The notes under the pieces were generated by a model that was not told where the DNA came from, made no database searches, and saw only the letters and a program-made list of their open reading frames with translations. Positions 1-7,258 of a DNA stretch of 64,000 nucleotides are shown here, in pieces. Position 1 is the stretch's first letter, and every line of letters begins with the position of its first letter. This DNA is from Roseisolibacter agri (GTDB lineage Bacteria > Gemmatimonadota > Gemmatimonadetes > Gemmatimonadales > Gemmatimonadaceae): contig NZ_BRXS01000001.1 of the NCBI RefSeq assembly GCF_030159095.1, forward strand, positions 1 to 64,000, in the 5' to 3' direction. The position numbers were made by a program, and so were the translations under genes.

Positions 1-90
1 CAACAACGGCGCGAGCACTGCCCATGCCGCGTCGGTCAGTTCGTGTCGGCGGCCAACCCCATGCGCACCTCCAGCCAGCGTCCCTCGAAG
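1..90 (-). CDS. 5' end of an IS5-type transposase, cut by window edge
   Basis: On the minus strand an open frame running off the left edge reads GRRHELTDAAWAVLAPLL. That pattern (R-R-H-x-L-T-D-x-x-W-x-x-L-x-P-L-L) is the typical N-terminus of IS5/IS427-group transposases (DUF4096 region). The frame is open back to a stop at 93-91 but has no ATG, GTG or TTG before the conserved part; the nearest ATG (63-61 region on the other frame) is out of frame. So either an unusual start is used or the 5' end is damaged. Most of the gene lies outside the window, so completeness cannot be judged. Confidence 0.4.
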
Positions 91-108
91 CTATGAACCG
101 CTGGCTGG
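71..108. repeat. 10-bp inverted repeat downstream of the M56 gene
   Basis: CCAGCCAGCG (71-80) and its exact complement CGCTGGCTGG (99-108) form a stem with an 18-nt loop. It lies 15 nt past the stop of the M56 peptidase gene on the minus strand, so it may help end that transcript, although no T-run follows. It could instead belong to the end of the insertion element suspected at the left edge. Confidence 0.4.
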
Positions 109-123
109 ATTGTCAGACACGAC

Positions 124-1296
124 CTAGCGCGCGGCGCGCGCGAGGCGCCGCACGACGGGATGCGGATCGTCGGCGGCGCGCGCGCGCAGCTCCGCGCGCA
201 CCTGCGGAAAGCGGCTCTGGCCCAGCACCGCGGCCGCGTACGCGCGGCGTGGCCAGGCGTCGCCGCCCAGCGCGTCCCACAGCAGCGCGCGGTCGGGCCC
301 CAGGCGCAGGGAGCCGAGCAGCAGCATCCACGCGAGCGCGGCGGCGAGCACGCCGCGCGACACCCACGTCGGCGTCGCGTGCACGGGTGCACCTGCGCGC
401 GTCGCGAGCACGCGGCGCACGCGCGTGTGCAGCTGCGGCGCGCGCGCCATCGCCAGCGAAGCCGACGCATGCAGCGTGCGCCCGCGCGCCTCCGCCGCCA
501 CGTCCAGCAGGCACTGCGCGTACTCGCTCGGCCGCACGCCGGCGGCCAGCACGCGCGCGTCGCACGCCTCCTCGCGCGCGTCGCGCAGCCCGCGCCGCGC
601 CCACCACGCGGCCGGGTGGAACCAGTACCACGCGAACGCCACGTGGGCGAGCGCCTGCACCACGCAGTCGAGGCGGCGCACGTGGGCCAGCTCGTGCAGC
701 AGCGCGAGCCGGCGCCGCTCCGCCGGCCACACGGCGGCGGACGAGGGCAGCAGGATCACGGGATCCAGCGTGCCCCACGTGAGCGGCGTCGCCACCTCGT
801 CGCTGAGGCGCAGCTCGACGCCCTGGTGCGTGCCCATCGCGGTGCACGCATCGCGCAGCGCGCGCGTCCACGCGCGGTCGGTGACCGGCGTCGCGCGCCG
901 CGTGATCGCGCGCACGCTCCACCAGCCCGCGGCCATCCGCGCGAGCACCAGCAGCGCGCCACCGATCCAGAGCGCGAGCAGCGCGGTCGCGAGCGTCGCC
1001 GTCGTGCGCGCGGCAGCCTCCCCCGTGGGGAACGCCATCGCCGCGGCGCCGAGTGCGAGCAGCGGCGCGGCGACGGGCGCGGGGACGCCGCGGCCCCACG
1101 CGCCCACGGGCAGCCAGCACAGCACCGAGACGAGCAGCATGCCGACGAGCGCCGCAGCGTGGACGTGCGCGCGCGCCGCCGGTCCCACGCGGCGCGCGAT
1201 CGGCAGCGCGAGCGTGACGCCGCCCAGGCACAGCGTCGCATGCAGCAGCACGACGTAGCCGTTCCAGAGCGCACCGAGCGCCGCGCCGCCGCTCAC
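124..1296 (-). CDS. M56 (BlaR1/MecR1-like) membrane metallopeptidase
   Basis: A 390-residue membrane protein with about four hydrophobic segments in the first 120 residues and a zinc-protease motif HELAH at residues 201-205; the downstream REEACD at 241-246 supplies the third ligand acid typical of M56. After a further hydrophobic segment (about 300-320) the C-terminus is a short HEAT-like helical stretch, not a penicillin-sensor domain. GTG start. It lies 18 nt downstream of a BlaI-type repressor gene, the usual arrangement in which the peptidase inactivates the repressor after an unknown signal. The signal sensed is not a beta-lactam by any evidence here. Confidence 0.93.
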   Translation of the reverse strand: MSGGAALGALWNGYVVLLHATLCLGGVTLALPIARRVGPAARAHVHAAALVGMLLVSVLCWLPVGAWGRGVPAPVAAPLLALGAAAMAFPTGEAAARTTATLATALLALWIGGALLVLARMAAGWWSVRAITRRATPVTDRAWTRALRDACTAMGTHQGVELRLSDEVATPLTWGTLDPVILLPSSAAVWPAERRRLALLHELAHVRRLDCVVQALAHVAFAWYWFHPAAWWARRGLRDAREEACDARVLAAGVRPSEYAQCLLDVAAEARGRTLHASASLAMARAPQLHTRVRRVLATRAGAPVHATPTWVSRGVLAAALAWMLLLGSLRLGPDRALLWDALGGDAWPRRAYAAAVLGQSRFPQVRAELRARAADDPHPVVRRLARAAR

Positions 1297-1314
1297 GCGC
1301 GTCTCACCCGCGTC

Positions 1315-1713
1315 TCACGCGCCGCGCGCCCGCGCGTCGGCGATCATCGCGATCAGCTCCTCGCGCTCGGCCGGCGACAGGTCGCGCTCGGACGCGTCGA
1401 GCAGCGCGGCCACCGCGTCGCGCGTCGACCCGCCGAAGAAGGTGCCGAGCAGGTGGCGCAGCGCGGAGGCGCGCGCCTGGTCGCGCGCGACCGTGGGCGC
1501 GTAGACGTGCCGCGTGCCGACGCGCGTGTGGCGCACGTGGCCCTTGTCCTCGAGGATGCGCAGCAGCGTGCGCATGGCCGTCTCGCTGGGCGCGCCGGCG
1601 AGGCGCGCGCACACCTCGCCGGCGCTCGACGGGCCGTGGCGATAGAGCACGTCGAGGATCTGCCGCTCGCGCCGGCTGAGGGCGTCGGGCGTGGGCGCGG
1701 GGGATCGGGGCAC
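1315..1713 (-). CDS. BlaI/MecI/CopY-family transcriptional repressor
   Basis: A winged-helix repressor: the segment beginning LSRRERQILDVLYRHG and the helix SETAMRTLLRILEDKGHV match the BlaI/CopY DNA-binding fold; the C-terminal helices with DLSPAEREELIAMI are the dimerisation part holding the protease-sensitive region. The frame could also start at a TTG at 1722, but that codon is inside the operator palindrome; the GTG at 1713 sits 7 nt after a TATATT -10 box, so a leaderless GTG start is preferred. First gene of a two-gene operon with the M56 peptidase. Confidence 0.92.
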   Translation of the reverse strand: MPRSPAPTPDALSRRERQILDVLYRHGPSSAGEVCARLAGAPSETAMRTLLRILEDKGHVRHTRVGTRHVYAPTVARDQARASALRHLLGTFFGGSTRDAVAALLDASERDLSPAEREELIAMIADARARGA

Positions 1714-1715
1714 GA

Positions 1716-1748
1716 CCGCCAATATATTGGCGGATCCCGATCCGTCAA
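1716..1748 (-). promoter_or_regulatory. blaI-type promoter with palindromic operator
   Basis: Read on the minus strand: -35 TTGACG (1748-1743), 16-nt spacer, -10 TATATT (1726-1721). The -10 box lies inside a perfect 18-bp palindrome, CCGCCAATATATTGGCGG (1733-1716), AT-rich at its centre unlike its surroundings. BlaI/CopY proteins bind such dyads, so this should be the autoregulatory operator; bound repressor would cover the -10 box. The -35 box overlaps the stop codon of the upstream gene. Confidence 0.8.
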
Positions 1749-2443
1749 CGCGAGCCGGTCGTCCCCGCCGCCGCCACGGCGTCGGCGAGCGCCTGCGCGC
1801 GCGCCGCGTATGCCGCGACCTTCCGTGCGTAGCGCCGGCGCGCGACCGCGTAGCCCACGCCCGCCACCGCGGCCGCGGGCACCACCGCCACGGCGCCGAG
1901 CGGGTTCACGAGCGCGGCGAAGGCGAGGAAGCCGCCGCCGCCGCCGGCCGCCACGAACCAGCTCGCGAACGTCCCCTGCGACACGCCGTCGAGCGCGACG
2001 CGCACCTCGATGGTCGTGCGCCCCTGCGCCGGGACGACGTTCACGTCCGTCTGCGCGCCGTCGAGCTGCCCGCGCCACGTGAACGTGCGGCCGAGCGTGG
2101 TCGCGGTGCCCATGCCGACGCCGGGGATGCGGCGCACGGCGGCCAGCAGCGCGTCGGCGACGTGCGATGCGTCGACGGCGACCTCGCCCTCGACCTCGAC
2201 CTCGCGCACGATCACCAGCGCGCGCGGCCCGCCGCGCCACCGGTCGCCACTCGATGCGGCGCGCGTCGCGTCCAGCTCCGCGGCCGCGCGTCGCACCATC
2301 GCCGGATCGAGGCCCGCCTCGACGGCGACGCGCTCGAGCTCCGGCAGCGTGAGCCCGCCCGGTGCGTGCGTCTGCCGTTCCAGCGACGCCGCCCCCTTGA
2401 AGATGAGCGCGACCTCGCGGTCGTCGAAGCGTCGCTCGCTCAT
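1745..2443 (-). CDS. small membrane protein with N-terminal helical domain
   Basis: A 232-residue protein of unknown function. The N-terminus (FDDREVALIFKGAASLE then GLTLPELERVAVEAGLDPA) is a short helical module seen in front of various membrane and kinase proteins in this phylum (from memory). Residues about 145-190 hold two hydrophobic segments rich in G, A and V; the tail is a helix rich in Ala and Arg. ATG start, next to the SDR gene upstream. Its stop codon overlaps the promoter of the repressor gene downstream, so it ends before that operon begins. Confidence 0.8.
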   Translation of the reverse strand: MSERRFDDREVALIFKGAASLERQTHAPGGLTLPELERVAVEAGLDPAMVRRAAAELDATRAASSGDRWRGGPRALVIVREVEVEGEVAVDASHVADALLAAVRRIPGVGMGTATTLGRTFTWRGQLDGAQTDVNVVPAQGRTTIEVRVALDGVSQGTFASWFVAAGGGGGFLAFAALVNPLGAVAVVPAAAVAGVGYAVARRRYARKVAAYAARAQALADAVAAAGTTGSR

Positions 2444-2450
2444 GGGCGCC

Positions 2451-3227
2451 TCATCCCGCGACGATCCCGCCGTCGAGCACGAGCGCGTGTCCGATCATGA
2501 ACGCCGCCGCGTCGGAGCACAGGTACAGCACGCCCGCCGCGATCTCCGCCGGGGTGCCGAGTCGGCCGATGGGCAGGCGGCGCGCGAGCTGCGCTTCGCG
2601 CTCGGGATCGGCGCCGGTGATCTGCGCGACCATCGGCGTGTCGGTGAAGCCCGGGCAGATCGCGTTCACGCGCAGGCCGCGCCGCGCGTACTCCAGCGCC
2701 GCGGTCTTCGTCAGCCCGACGACGCCGTGCTTGCTGGCCGCGTACGCCGCGTGCGCGGGGAAGCCCGCGAGTCCGGCGACCGACGCGACGTTGACGATCG
2801 CGGTCGTGCGTCCCGTCTGCGCGCCGCGCGCGAGCAGCGCCGGGATCTGGTGGCGCATGCACCGCCACACGCCGGTGAGGTTGACGTCGACGGTGCGCAG
2901 CCACGCGGCCTCGGCGTACGCGTGCGTGGGCGCCTCGACGCCGCCGACGCCCGCGGCGTTCACCGCCAGGTCGACCCCACCGAGCGTGGAGACGGCCGTC
3001 GCGACCATCGCCTTCACGGCCGCGTCGTCGGTGACGTCGGCGACGACGGCGAGCGCGGTGCCGCCTGCCGCGTGCACCTCGTCGGCGACGCTCCGTGCGC
3101 GCGCCTCGTCGACGTCGGCCACGACGACCTGCGCGCCGGCCTGCGCCAGCGCGTGCACGCTCGCGCGCCCGATCCCCGACGCGCCGCCCGTGACCACGGC
3201 CACGCGCCCTGCCAGCTCCTGCGTCAT
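2451..3227 (-). CDS. SDR-family NAD(P)-dependent oxidoreductase
   Basis: A classical short-chain dehydrogenase of 258 residues: cofactor motif TGGASGIG at 13-20, NAAG in strand 4 near 90, and the catalytic Y162-x3-K166 (YAASK). The VVADVD motif after strand 2 suggests NAD preference. Substrate unknown; sequence type is close to the many SDRs labelled 3-oxoacyl-ACP reductase or glucose dehydrogenase. The ATG at 3227 is chosen because GGAGG stands about 10 nt upstream; the frame stays open much further upstream only because it runs through an intergenic repeat. Confidence 0.93.
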   Translation of the reverse strand: MTQELAGRVAVVTGGASGIGRASVHALAQAGAQVVVADVDEARARSVADEVHAAGGTALAVVADVTDDAAVKAMVATAVSTLGGVDLAVNAAGVGGVEAPTHAYAEAAWLRTVDVNLTGVWRCMRHQIPALLARGAQTGRTTAIVNVASVAGLAGFPAHAAYAASKHGVVGLTKTAALEYARRGLRVNAICPGFTDTPMVAQITGADPEREAQLARRLPIGRLGTPAEIAAGVLYLCSDAAAFMIGHALVLDGGIVAG

Positions 3228-3318
3228 CGTGCACGACCTCCGGTTGCGGTGCCGGGCAACCTTACGGTGTCGCGCGGGATTCTGGGAGAGGCGGCGTGCT
3301 GCGTGGCGCGCGACTTCA

Positions 3319-3473
3319 CGCCGGACCTGTTGGCCTTTGGGGAGGATGCGGATGCTCCGGATGATGCGGATGCTGCGGATCGTCCCGCGTGGCGGCGTTG
3401 CTCCCTGCACCGGTGCGGAGCGATCCGTCTGATCCGACGCATCCGGAGCATCCGCGTCCTCCCCAATAGGCAC
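3319..3473. repeat. modular hairpin element A1 (GGATGC-stem type)
   Basis: Imperfect palindrome filling most of the gap 3228-3534. The left arm, about 3340-3382, carries GGATGCGGATGCTCCGGAT; the right arm, about 3421-3463, is its near complement. The 38-nt centre 3383-3420 is the conserved GC-rich loop shared with six other elements in the window. The left end has ACGCCGGACCTGT. Three heptamers ending CGCAGC (3511-3531) lie beside it. It sits about 60 nt past the stop of the gene on its right (minus strand). Nothing else was seen in this intergenic region. Confidence 0.85.
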
Positions 3474-3534
3474 CGTCTCCGCTGCGCGACGACGCGTCCA
3501 GAGGTCGTTCACGCAGCGCGCAGCCCGCAGCCGT

Positions 3535-4692
3535 CTATTCCGCGGTCGCCGCGTAGATCGCCAGCGTTGCCGCGCGCCACGCCTCCGTGACGTATGTCCA
3601 CGCCAGCCCGAACGCGTCCTGCCGGCCGCGGCGCGCGAGCGGACCCGTGGTCTCCAGCCCCGCGGGCTCCGCGGTGATGGGGAGGCGCACGCTCCACCCG
3701 CCGTCGCCCAGTCGCTGCACGCGCACCGTCGGCGGGCCCAGCTCGGCCGCGGCGGCGCGGCGGACGGCGCGGCGATGCCCCGCGGCCGCGCTCCCGTGCG
3801 CGTCCCACACCGACAGCAGGGCGTCGCGCAGCTCGGGCGGCGCCGCGCGCACGCGCAGCAGGCGCGCGTCGAACGGGGCGCGGCGGCCGCGCGCGACCGG
3901 CTCGCGCCTGCCCCGCGCGCCGCGCGTCCAGCGCCCCGCGCCGAACGCGTCCTCCAGCAGCCGCGCGACCGCGTCCAGCGTCTCCGACGCCGCGCCGAAG
4001 AGCGCGTCCACCTCCACGAACAGCGCCGGCGAGACGGCCAGCGTCGTCAGCTCGCGCGCGTCGAGCAGCGTCGCCGTCTGCCGCGCGGCCTCCGCCGCCC
4101 GCGCATAGCGCAGCGCCGCCGCCAGCGCCCGCTGCTCGGCCGCGTCCACCAGGAAGCGCAGCCGCAGCGCGTGCGCGCCGAGCGAGGGCACGTCGGCGAG
4201 CGTCTCGAGCGGCGGACGCCACGCCAGCGTCCCGGCGGCCGAGACGAGATGGGCGCCGCCGTCGCCGGGTGGGTCGCACTCGTCGGTCACGAGCACCACC
4301 GGGCGCACCCCCTCGTCGCGCGCCAGCGCGTCCGGATCGACCGCCTGCCACGTCCACAGCGTCGCCGCGTGCCCGTTCGGCGTGCCCTCGACGCCCGGGA
4401 CGGCGCCCCACGGCGGCGCGGCGGAGAGCCCCGCGGCCACGTCGGCCGGGCGCAGGCCCAGCGCGCGCAGCGTCGCCGCCAGCATCGGCCCACTGCCCGC
4501 CACTCCCGCGCCGCCCACCGCCGGTGTGGGCGCGTCGGCCGCCACCCCCCACGCGCCGGGCGGCGCTCCCGCCGGGCCGCGGCGCAGCGTCACGCCGCCC
4601 GTGCACACCACGCGCGTCGCCGGCGTCGGCAGCTCGGAGAGCAGCCGCGCCAGGGGAGGGGCGGGGGGGAGGTTGGAAGGGAGCAGGGGCAC
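3535..4692 (-). CDS. hypothetical protein, isochorismate-synthase-like size, unknown
   Basis: A 385-residue frame without a fold I recognise. It begins with Pro/Leu-rich sequence (MPLLPSNLPPAPPLARLL), has an Ala/Gly-rich first half, and then a convincing amphipathic helical part (about residues 175-260, for example RYARAAEAARQTATLL and SETLDAVARLLEDAF). No signal peptide or membrane segment is obvious. GTG start without a clear ribosome site. The protein-like composition of the second half and lack of a better frame support it, but the start and function are uncertain. The size comparison in the name is only descriptive. Confidence 0.6.
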   Translation of the reverse strand: MPLLPSNLPPAPPLARLLSELPTPATRVVCTGGVTLRRGPAGAPPGAWGVAADAPTPAVGGAGVAGSGPMLAATLRALGLRPADVAAGLSAAPPWGAVPGVEGTPNGHAATLWTWQAVDPDALARDEGVRPVVLVTDECDPPGDGGAHLVSAAGTLAWRPPLETLADVPSLGAHALRLRFLVDAAEQRALAAALRYARAAEAARQTATLLDARELTTLAVSPALFVEVDALFGAASETLDAVARLLEDAFGAGRWTRGARGRREPVARGRRAPFDARLLRVRAAPPELRDALLSVWDAHGSAAAGHRRAVRRAAAAELGPPTVRVQRLGDGGWSVRLPITAEPAGLETTGPLARRGRQDAFGLAWTYVTEAWRAATLAIYAATAE

Positions 4693-4906
4693 CGAGGAGG
4701 GAGCCCGCGCGACCGGGGAAGGTCGTCGCGGACCGGAGGGGACGTCGCCGTGGCCGGGGCTGGCGTGCCCGGACTCGATGACGGGATGCTAAGTTGGGGC
4801 GCCCGGCCGGGGCGTCGGCCGGACGGGGAGCTCGGCCATACCAGCAGAGTGTCGGTCGCTGGCTCCGTGAACCGCAGGACTTCCAGAGACTTCCAGAGAT
4901 CCCTCG

Positions 4907-5551
4907 ATGCCCCCTGTCCCGTCCCATCCCGCCGCGCGGGCGCTCTGGCAGCCTCGAGCACAAGCACGACGCGCGCCGTTGCGCTCGGGCCCGCCAGCGC
5001 CGGCGGACCACGGGCGGCTCGCGCGGCGCCTCGGCGGCCTCGTCCTCTGCGCAGCGAGCCTCCTGGGAGGATGCGCGCGCCCCCGGGGTGATGCCGGTCA
5101 CACGCTACCCGCGCCCATTCCCGAAGTGAAGGGTGTGGTGCGGACGCAATACCAGATGCGGTATCAGGACATCGCCGAGGGGACCGGCACCCTGGCCGCG
5201 CCGGGGAAGGTGTACGTCGTCCACTACACGGGCTGGCTGACCGACGGGCGGAAGTTCGACTCGTCGCGCGACCGCAACGAGCCGCTCCGCTTCGAGCAGG
5301 GGCGCCGCCGCGTCATCCCCGGCTGGGACGCGGGCTTCGAGGGGATGCGCGTGGGCGGCCGCCGCCGGCTGTTCATCCCGTACCAGCTGGCCTACGGGAT
5401 CCCCGGCCGCTCCCCCACCATCCCGCCCTGCGCGGAGCTGATCTTCGACGTCGAGCTGCTCGGCGTCGAGGAGCCGCCCGCCACGCCGGCCCCGGCGACG
5501 CCGCCGCGCCCGCTCAACCCCGCCGACTCCACGCGCAGCTGCCCGCGCTGA
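4907..5551 (+). CDS. FKBP-type peptidyl-prolyl isomerase lipoprotein
   Basis: The middle of the protein (about residues 75-180) is an FKBP domain: VHYTGWLTDGRKFDSS, then FEQGRRRVIPGWDAGFEGMRVGGRRRLFIP and the closing strand PPCAELIFDVELL. It should speed proline isomerisation during folding of exported proteins. A lipobox LLGGC near residue 55 follows a hydrophobic stretch, so it is probably an outer-membrane or periplasmic lipoprotein. The ATG at 4907 leaves about 35 residues before the signal core; an in-frame TTG at 4979 gives a normal signal length and may be the real start. A TAAGTT -10-like box lies at 4790-4795. The tail is Pro/Ala rich. Confidence 0.9.
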   Translation: MPPVPSHPAARALWQPRAQARRAPLRSGPPAPADHGRLARRLGGLVLCAASLLGGCARPRGDAGHTLPAPIPEVKGVVRTQYQMRYQDIAEGTGTLAAPGKVYVVHYTGWLTDGRKFDSSRDRNEPLRFEQGRRRVIPGWDAGFEGMRVGGRRRLFIPYQLAYGIPGRSPTIPPCAELIFDVELLGVEEPPATPAPATPPRPLNPADSTRSCPR

Positions 5552-5565
5552 CCCCGACGCAACTG

Positions 5566-6312
5566 ATGTCCATCGCCACCCCGCCCGTCCCCGTCGCCCC
5601 CGACGAGGCGCCTCCGCCGCGCGCCCCCGACCTCCCCGACGCGCCGGGCACCGGCACGCTCGCCTGGGTCGGGCCGTTCGCCGTCTTCATGGTCTGGCTG
5701 GCGCTCGACGGCCACCTGCCGCTGGAGCAGCCGCTGAAGGAGGTCGTGCGCGACCTCGTCATCCTGACGTCGATCCTGCTCTTCTCGCGGCGCGTGCTGG
5801 CCGAGCACGCGCGCCGCGCGCCGCACTGGCTGGCGAGCATCGGGCTGGGCATCGCCGTGTGCGCGCTCTGGGTCGCGCCCGACCTGCTGGTGCCGGGCTG
5901 GCGCGAGTCGCCGCTCTTCCAGAACGGGATCACGGGCCGCCTCAAGACGTCCATCCCGCCCGAGGAGCTGACGCCGCTGATGCTCGTGCTGCGCACGGCG
6001 CGCGCGGCGCTGCTGGTGCCGGTGCTGGAGGAGCTGTTCTGGCGCGGCTGGCTCCCGCGCTGGCTGCAGGACACGCGCTTCCAGCGCGTCCCGCTCGGCA
6101 CCTTCACGACGTTCGCGTTCTGGGCCACCGCCGTCCTGTTCGCGGCCGAGCACGGGCCGTACTGGGAGGTGGGGCTGCTGTGCGGCGTGATCTACAACTG
6201 GTGGATGCGGCGCACGCGGTCGATGGGGGACCTGATCCTGGCGCACGCGACGACGAACCTGGCGCTGTCGGTGTTCGTCATCGGGACCAAGCACTGGACG
6301 TTCTGGATGTGA
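5566..6312 (+). CDS. CAAX/CPBP intramembrane protease of the PEP-CTERM-related type
   Basis: A 248-residue multi-pass membrane protein with the glutamic-protease motif E155-E156-x3-R160 (EELFWRGW), H196 in FAAEHGPYW and H227 in ILAHATTNL, the set expected for CPBP (ABI) proteases. The order of these motifs and the ending VFVIGTKHWTFWM match the exosortase-associated CAAX prenyl protease-related family (TIGR03008 as I recall it). Such proteins occur in genomes with exosortase sorting, but no exosortase or PEP-CTERM protein is seen in this window. It starts 14 nt after the FKBP gene, so the two are probably co-transcribed. Confidence 0.9.
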   Translation: MSIATPPVPVAPDEAPPPRAPDLPDAPGTGTLAWVGPFAVFMVWLALDGHLPLEQPLKEVVRDLVILTSILLFSRRVLAEHARRAPHWLASIGLGIAVCALWVAPDLLVPGWRESPLFQNGITGRLKTSIPPEELTPLMLVLRTARAALLVPVLEELFWRGWLPRWLQDTRFQRVPLGTFTTFAFWATAVLFAAEHGPYWEVGLLCGVIYNWWMRRTRSMGDLILAHATTNLALSVFVIGTKHWTFWM

Positions 6313-6477
6313 CGGAGGACGGTGGGGCGGAGGACGGAACGGCGGGTAACGATGAAGCGTGAAACGATAAGGCGGACCCTTCGAGCTTGATGCTTCAAGC
6401 CGAGAGGTCCGCCTCTCCGTTTCACGCCGTTCCGTCCTCCGCTTCATCGTCCTCCGCCGTTCCGTCCTCCGCCTCCG
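6313..6477. repeat. 15-nt-unit inverted array B1
   Basis: Begins at the last base around the stop codon of the CAAX protease gene. The left arm is four 15-nt units (GCGGAGGACGGTGGG, GCGGAGGACGGAACG, GCGGGTAACGATGAA, GCGTGAAACGATAAG), then a core with GCGGACC, GCTTGATGCTTCAAGC (6385-6400) and GGTCCGC, then four complementary 15-nt units. Same plan as B2, B3 and B4. Possibly a 3'-end processing or termination structure; function unknown. With the palindrome at 6485 it accounts for most of the gap to 6588. Confidence 0.88.
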
Positions 6478-6484
6478 CACGAAA

Positions 6485-6502
6485 TTGGGTATTGCGACCC
6501 AA
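6485..6502. promoter_or_regulatory. candidate operator, TTGGGT-N6-ACCCAA
   Basis: A perfect 6-bp dyad with a 6-nt AT-containing centre (TTGGGTATTGCGACCCAA), 86 nt upstream of the secreted His-tailed protein. It stands out from the GC-rich surroundings. No regulator is assigned. Confidence 0.35.
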
Positions 6503-6588
6503 GTGTGAGCCGACCCGCGGTTGAAGGTTCATGGCGTCGCGCGGCGGATGCCGCTGCGGCCTGACCTCATCGCCAATCGGATCCGATC

Positions 6589-7170
6589 ATGTCGCTCCGT
6601 CACGCCTTCCGACTCTCGCTCGCCGCCGTCCTCATCGCCGCCTGCGCCGACGGCACGCCCACCGATCCCGCGCTCCGCGCCGGCGCGCGGGCGATGAACC
6701 GCGCCGAGGCGAACCAGGCGCTCGCGGCGGCGCGCGCGGCGGCCGCGCGGTTCATGGACGTCGACGCGGCCGTCGCCGCGGGCTACGCGCCGCAGGGCGG
6801 GTGCGTCGCCGTCCCGGGGCTCGGCGGCATGGGCGTCCACTACGTGAACGTCGCGGGCGTGATGGACCCCACGCTCGACCCGGCGAACCCCGAGATCCTC
6901 GTCTACGAGCCGCAGAAGAACGGGCGCCTGCGCCTGGTCGCGGTGGAGTACATGCAGGTCAACACGCCCGGCTCGTCGCGCCCGTCGCTGTTCGACGTCG
7001 CGTTCGAGAACGGCCCGCCGGTCGGCCCGATGCAGACGTACGCGCTCCACGCGTGGGTGGGGCAGCACAACCCGAACGGCACCTTCACCGCGTTCAACCC
7101 GACGGTGAGCTGCGACTACGCTCCGGCCGCGCCCGCGGCGGCGGAGGTCGCCGCGCACGCGCACCACTGA
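6589..7170 (+). CDS. conserved secreted lipoprotein of unknown function
   Basis: A 193-residue exported protein: N-terminal signal with lipobox-like LIAAC at residues 15-19. The body carries a pattern I have seen in uncharacterised secreted proteins of several phyla: AAGYAPQGGCVAVPG, GGMGVHYVNVAGVMDP, NPEILVYEP, LVAVEYMQ, YALHAWVGQHNPNGTFTAFNP and a final conserved Cys. The conserved His and Cys residues and a His-rich tail (HAHH) suggest metal or haem contact, but this is only inference. No ribosome site stands out before the ATG. Confidence 0.88.
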   Translation: MSLRHAFRLSLAAVLIAACADGTPTDPALRAGARAMNRAEANQALAAARAAAARFMDVDAAVAAGYAPQGGCVAVPGLGGMGVHYVNVAGVMDPTLDPANPEILVYEPQKNGRLRLVAVEYMQVNTPGSSRPSLFDVAFENGPPVGPMQTYALHAWVGQHNPNGTFTAFNPTVSCDYAPAAPAAAEVAAHAHH

Positions 7171-7193
7171 CCGGACGACCCGGGCGTTCCCGA

Positions 7194-7258
7194 TAGTTTG
7201 AGTCCGAACATTGCGCCGCCCCCCGAGTCCACCACGGCCCGGAGGCGGCGCAATGTTC
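7194..7258 (+). promoter_or_regulatory. -10 box plus start-codon-masking hairpin of the Mn catalase gene
   Basis: A TAGTTT -10-like box (7194-7199) predicts transcription from about 7206. Exactly there begins GAACATTGCGCCGCC (7206-7220), whose perfect complement GGCGGCGCAATGTTC lies at 7244-7258; the loop is 23 nt. The ATG (7253-7255) is inside the right arm and the GGAGG ribosome site (7240-7244) is at the loop edge. In RNA this 15-bp GC-rich stem would hide the start codon, so translation is probably regulated. As DNA the dyad could also bind a protein. Confidence 0.72.

Noticed and set aside
24-2082. Plus-strand open frames opposite the M56 and BlaI genes
   Set aside because: Arg/His/Ala-rich translations without any fold motif; the opposite strand has clear M56 and BlaI proteins.
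2451-3512. Extended N-terminus of the SDR through repeat A1
   Set aside because: The added residues come from the hairpin element; the ATG at 3227 has a ribosome site and normal family length.
6313-6477. CRISPR array, because of the regular 15-nt units
   Set aside because: Units are contiguous with no unique spacers, are inverted around a core, and no cas genes are present.
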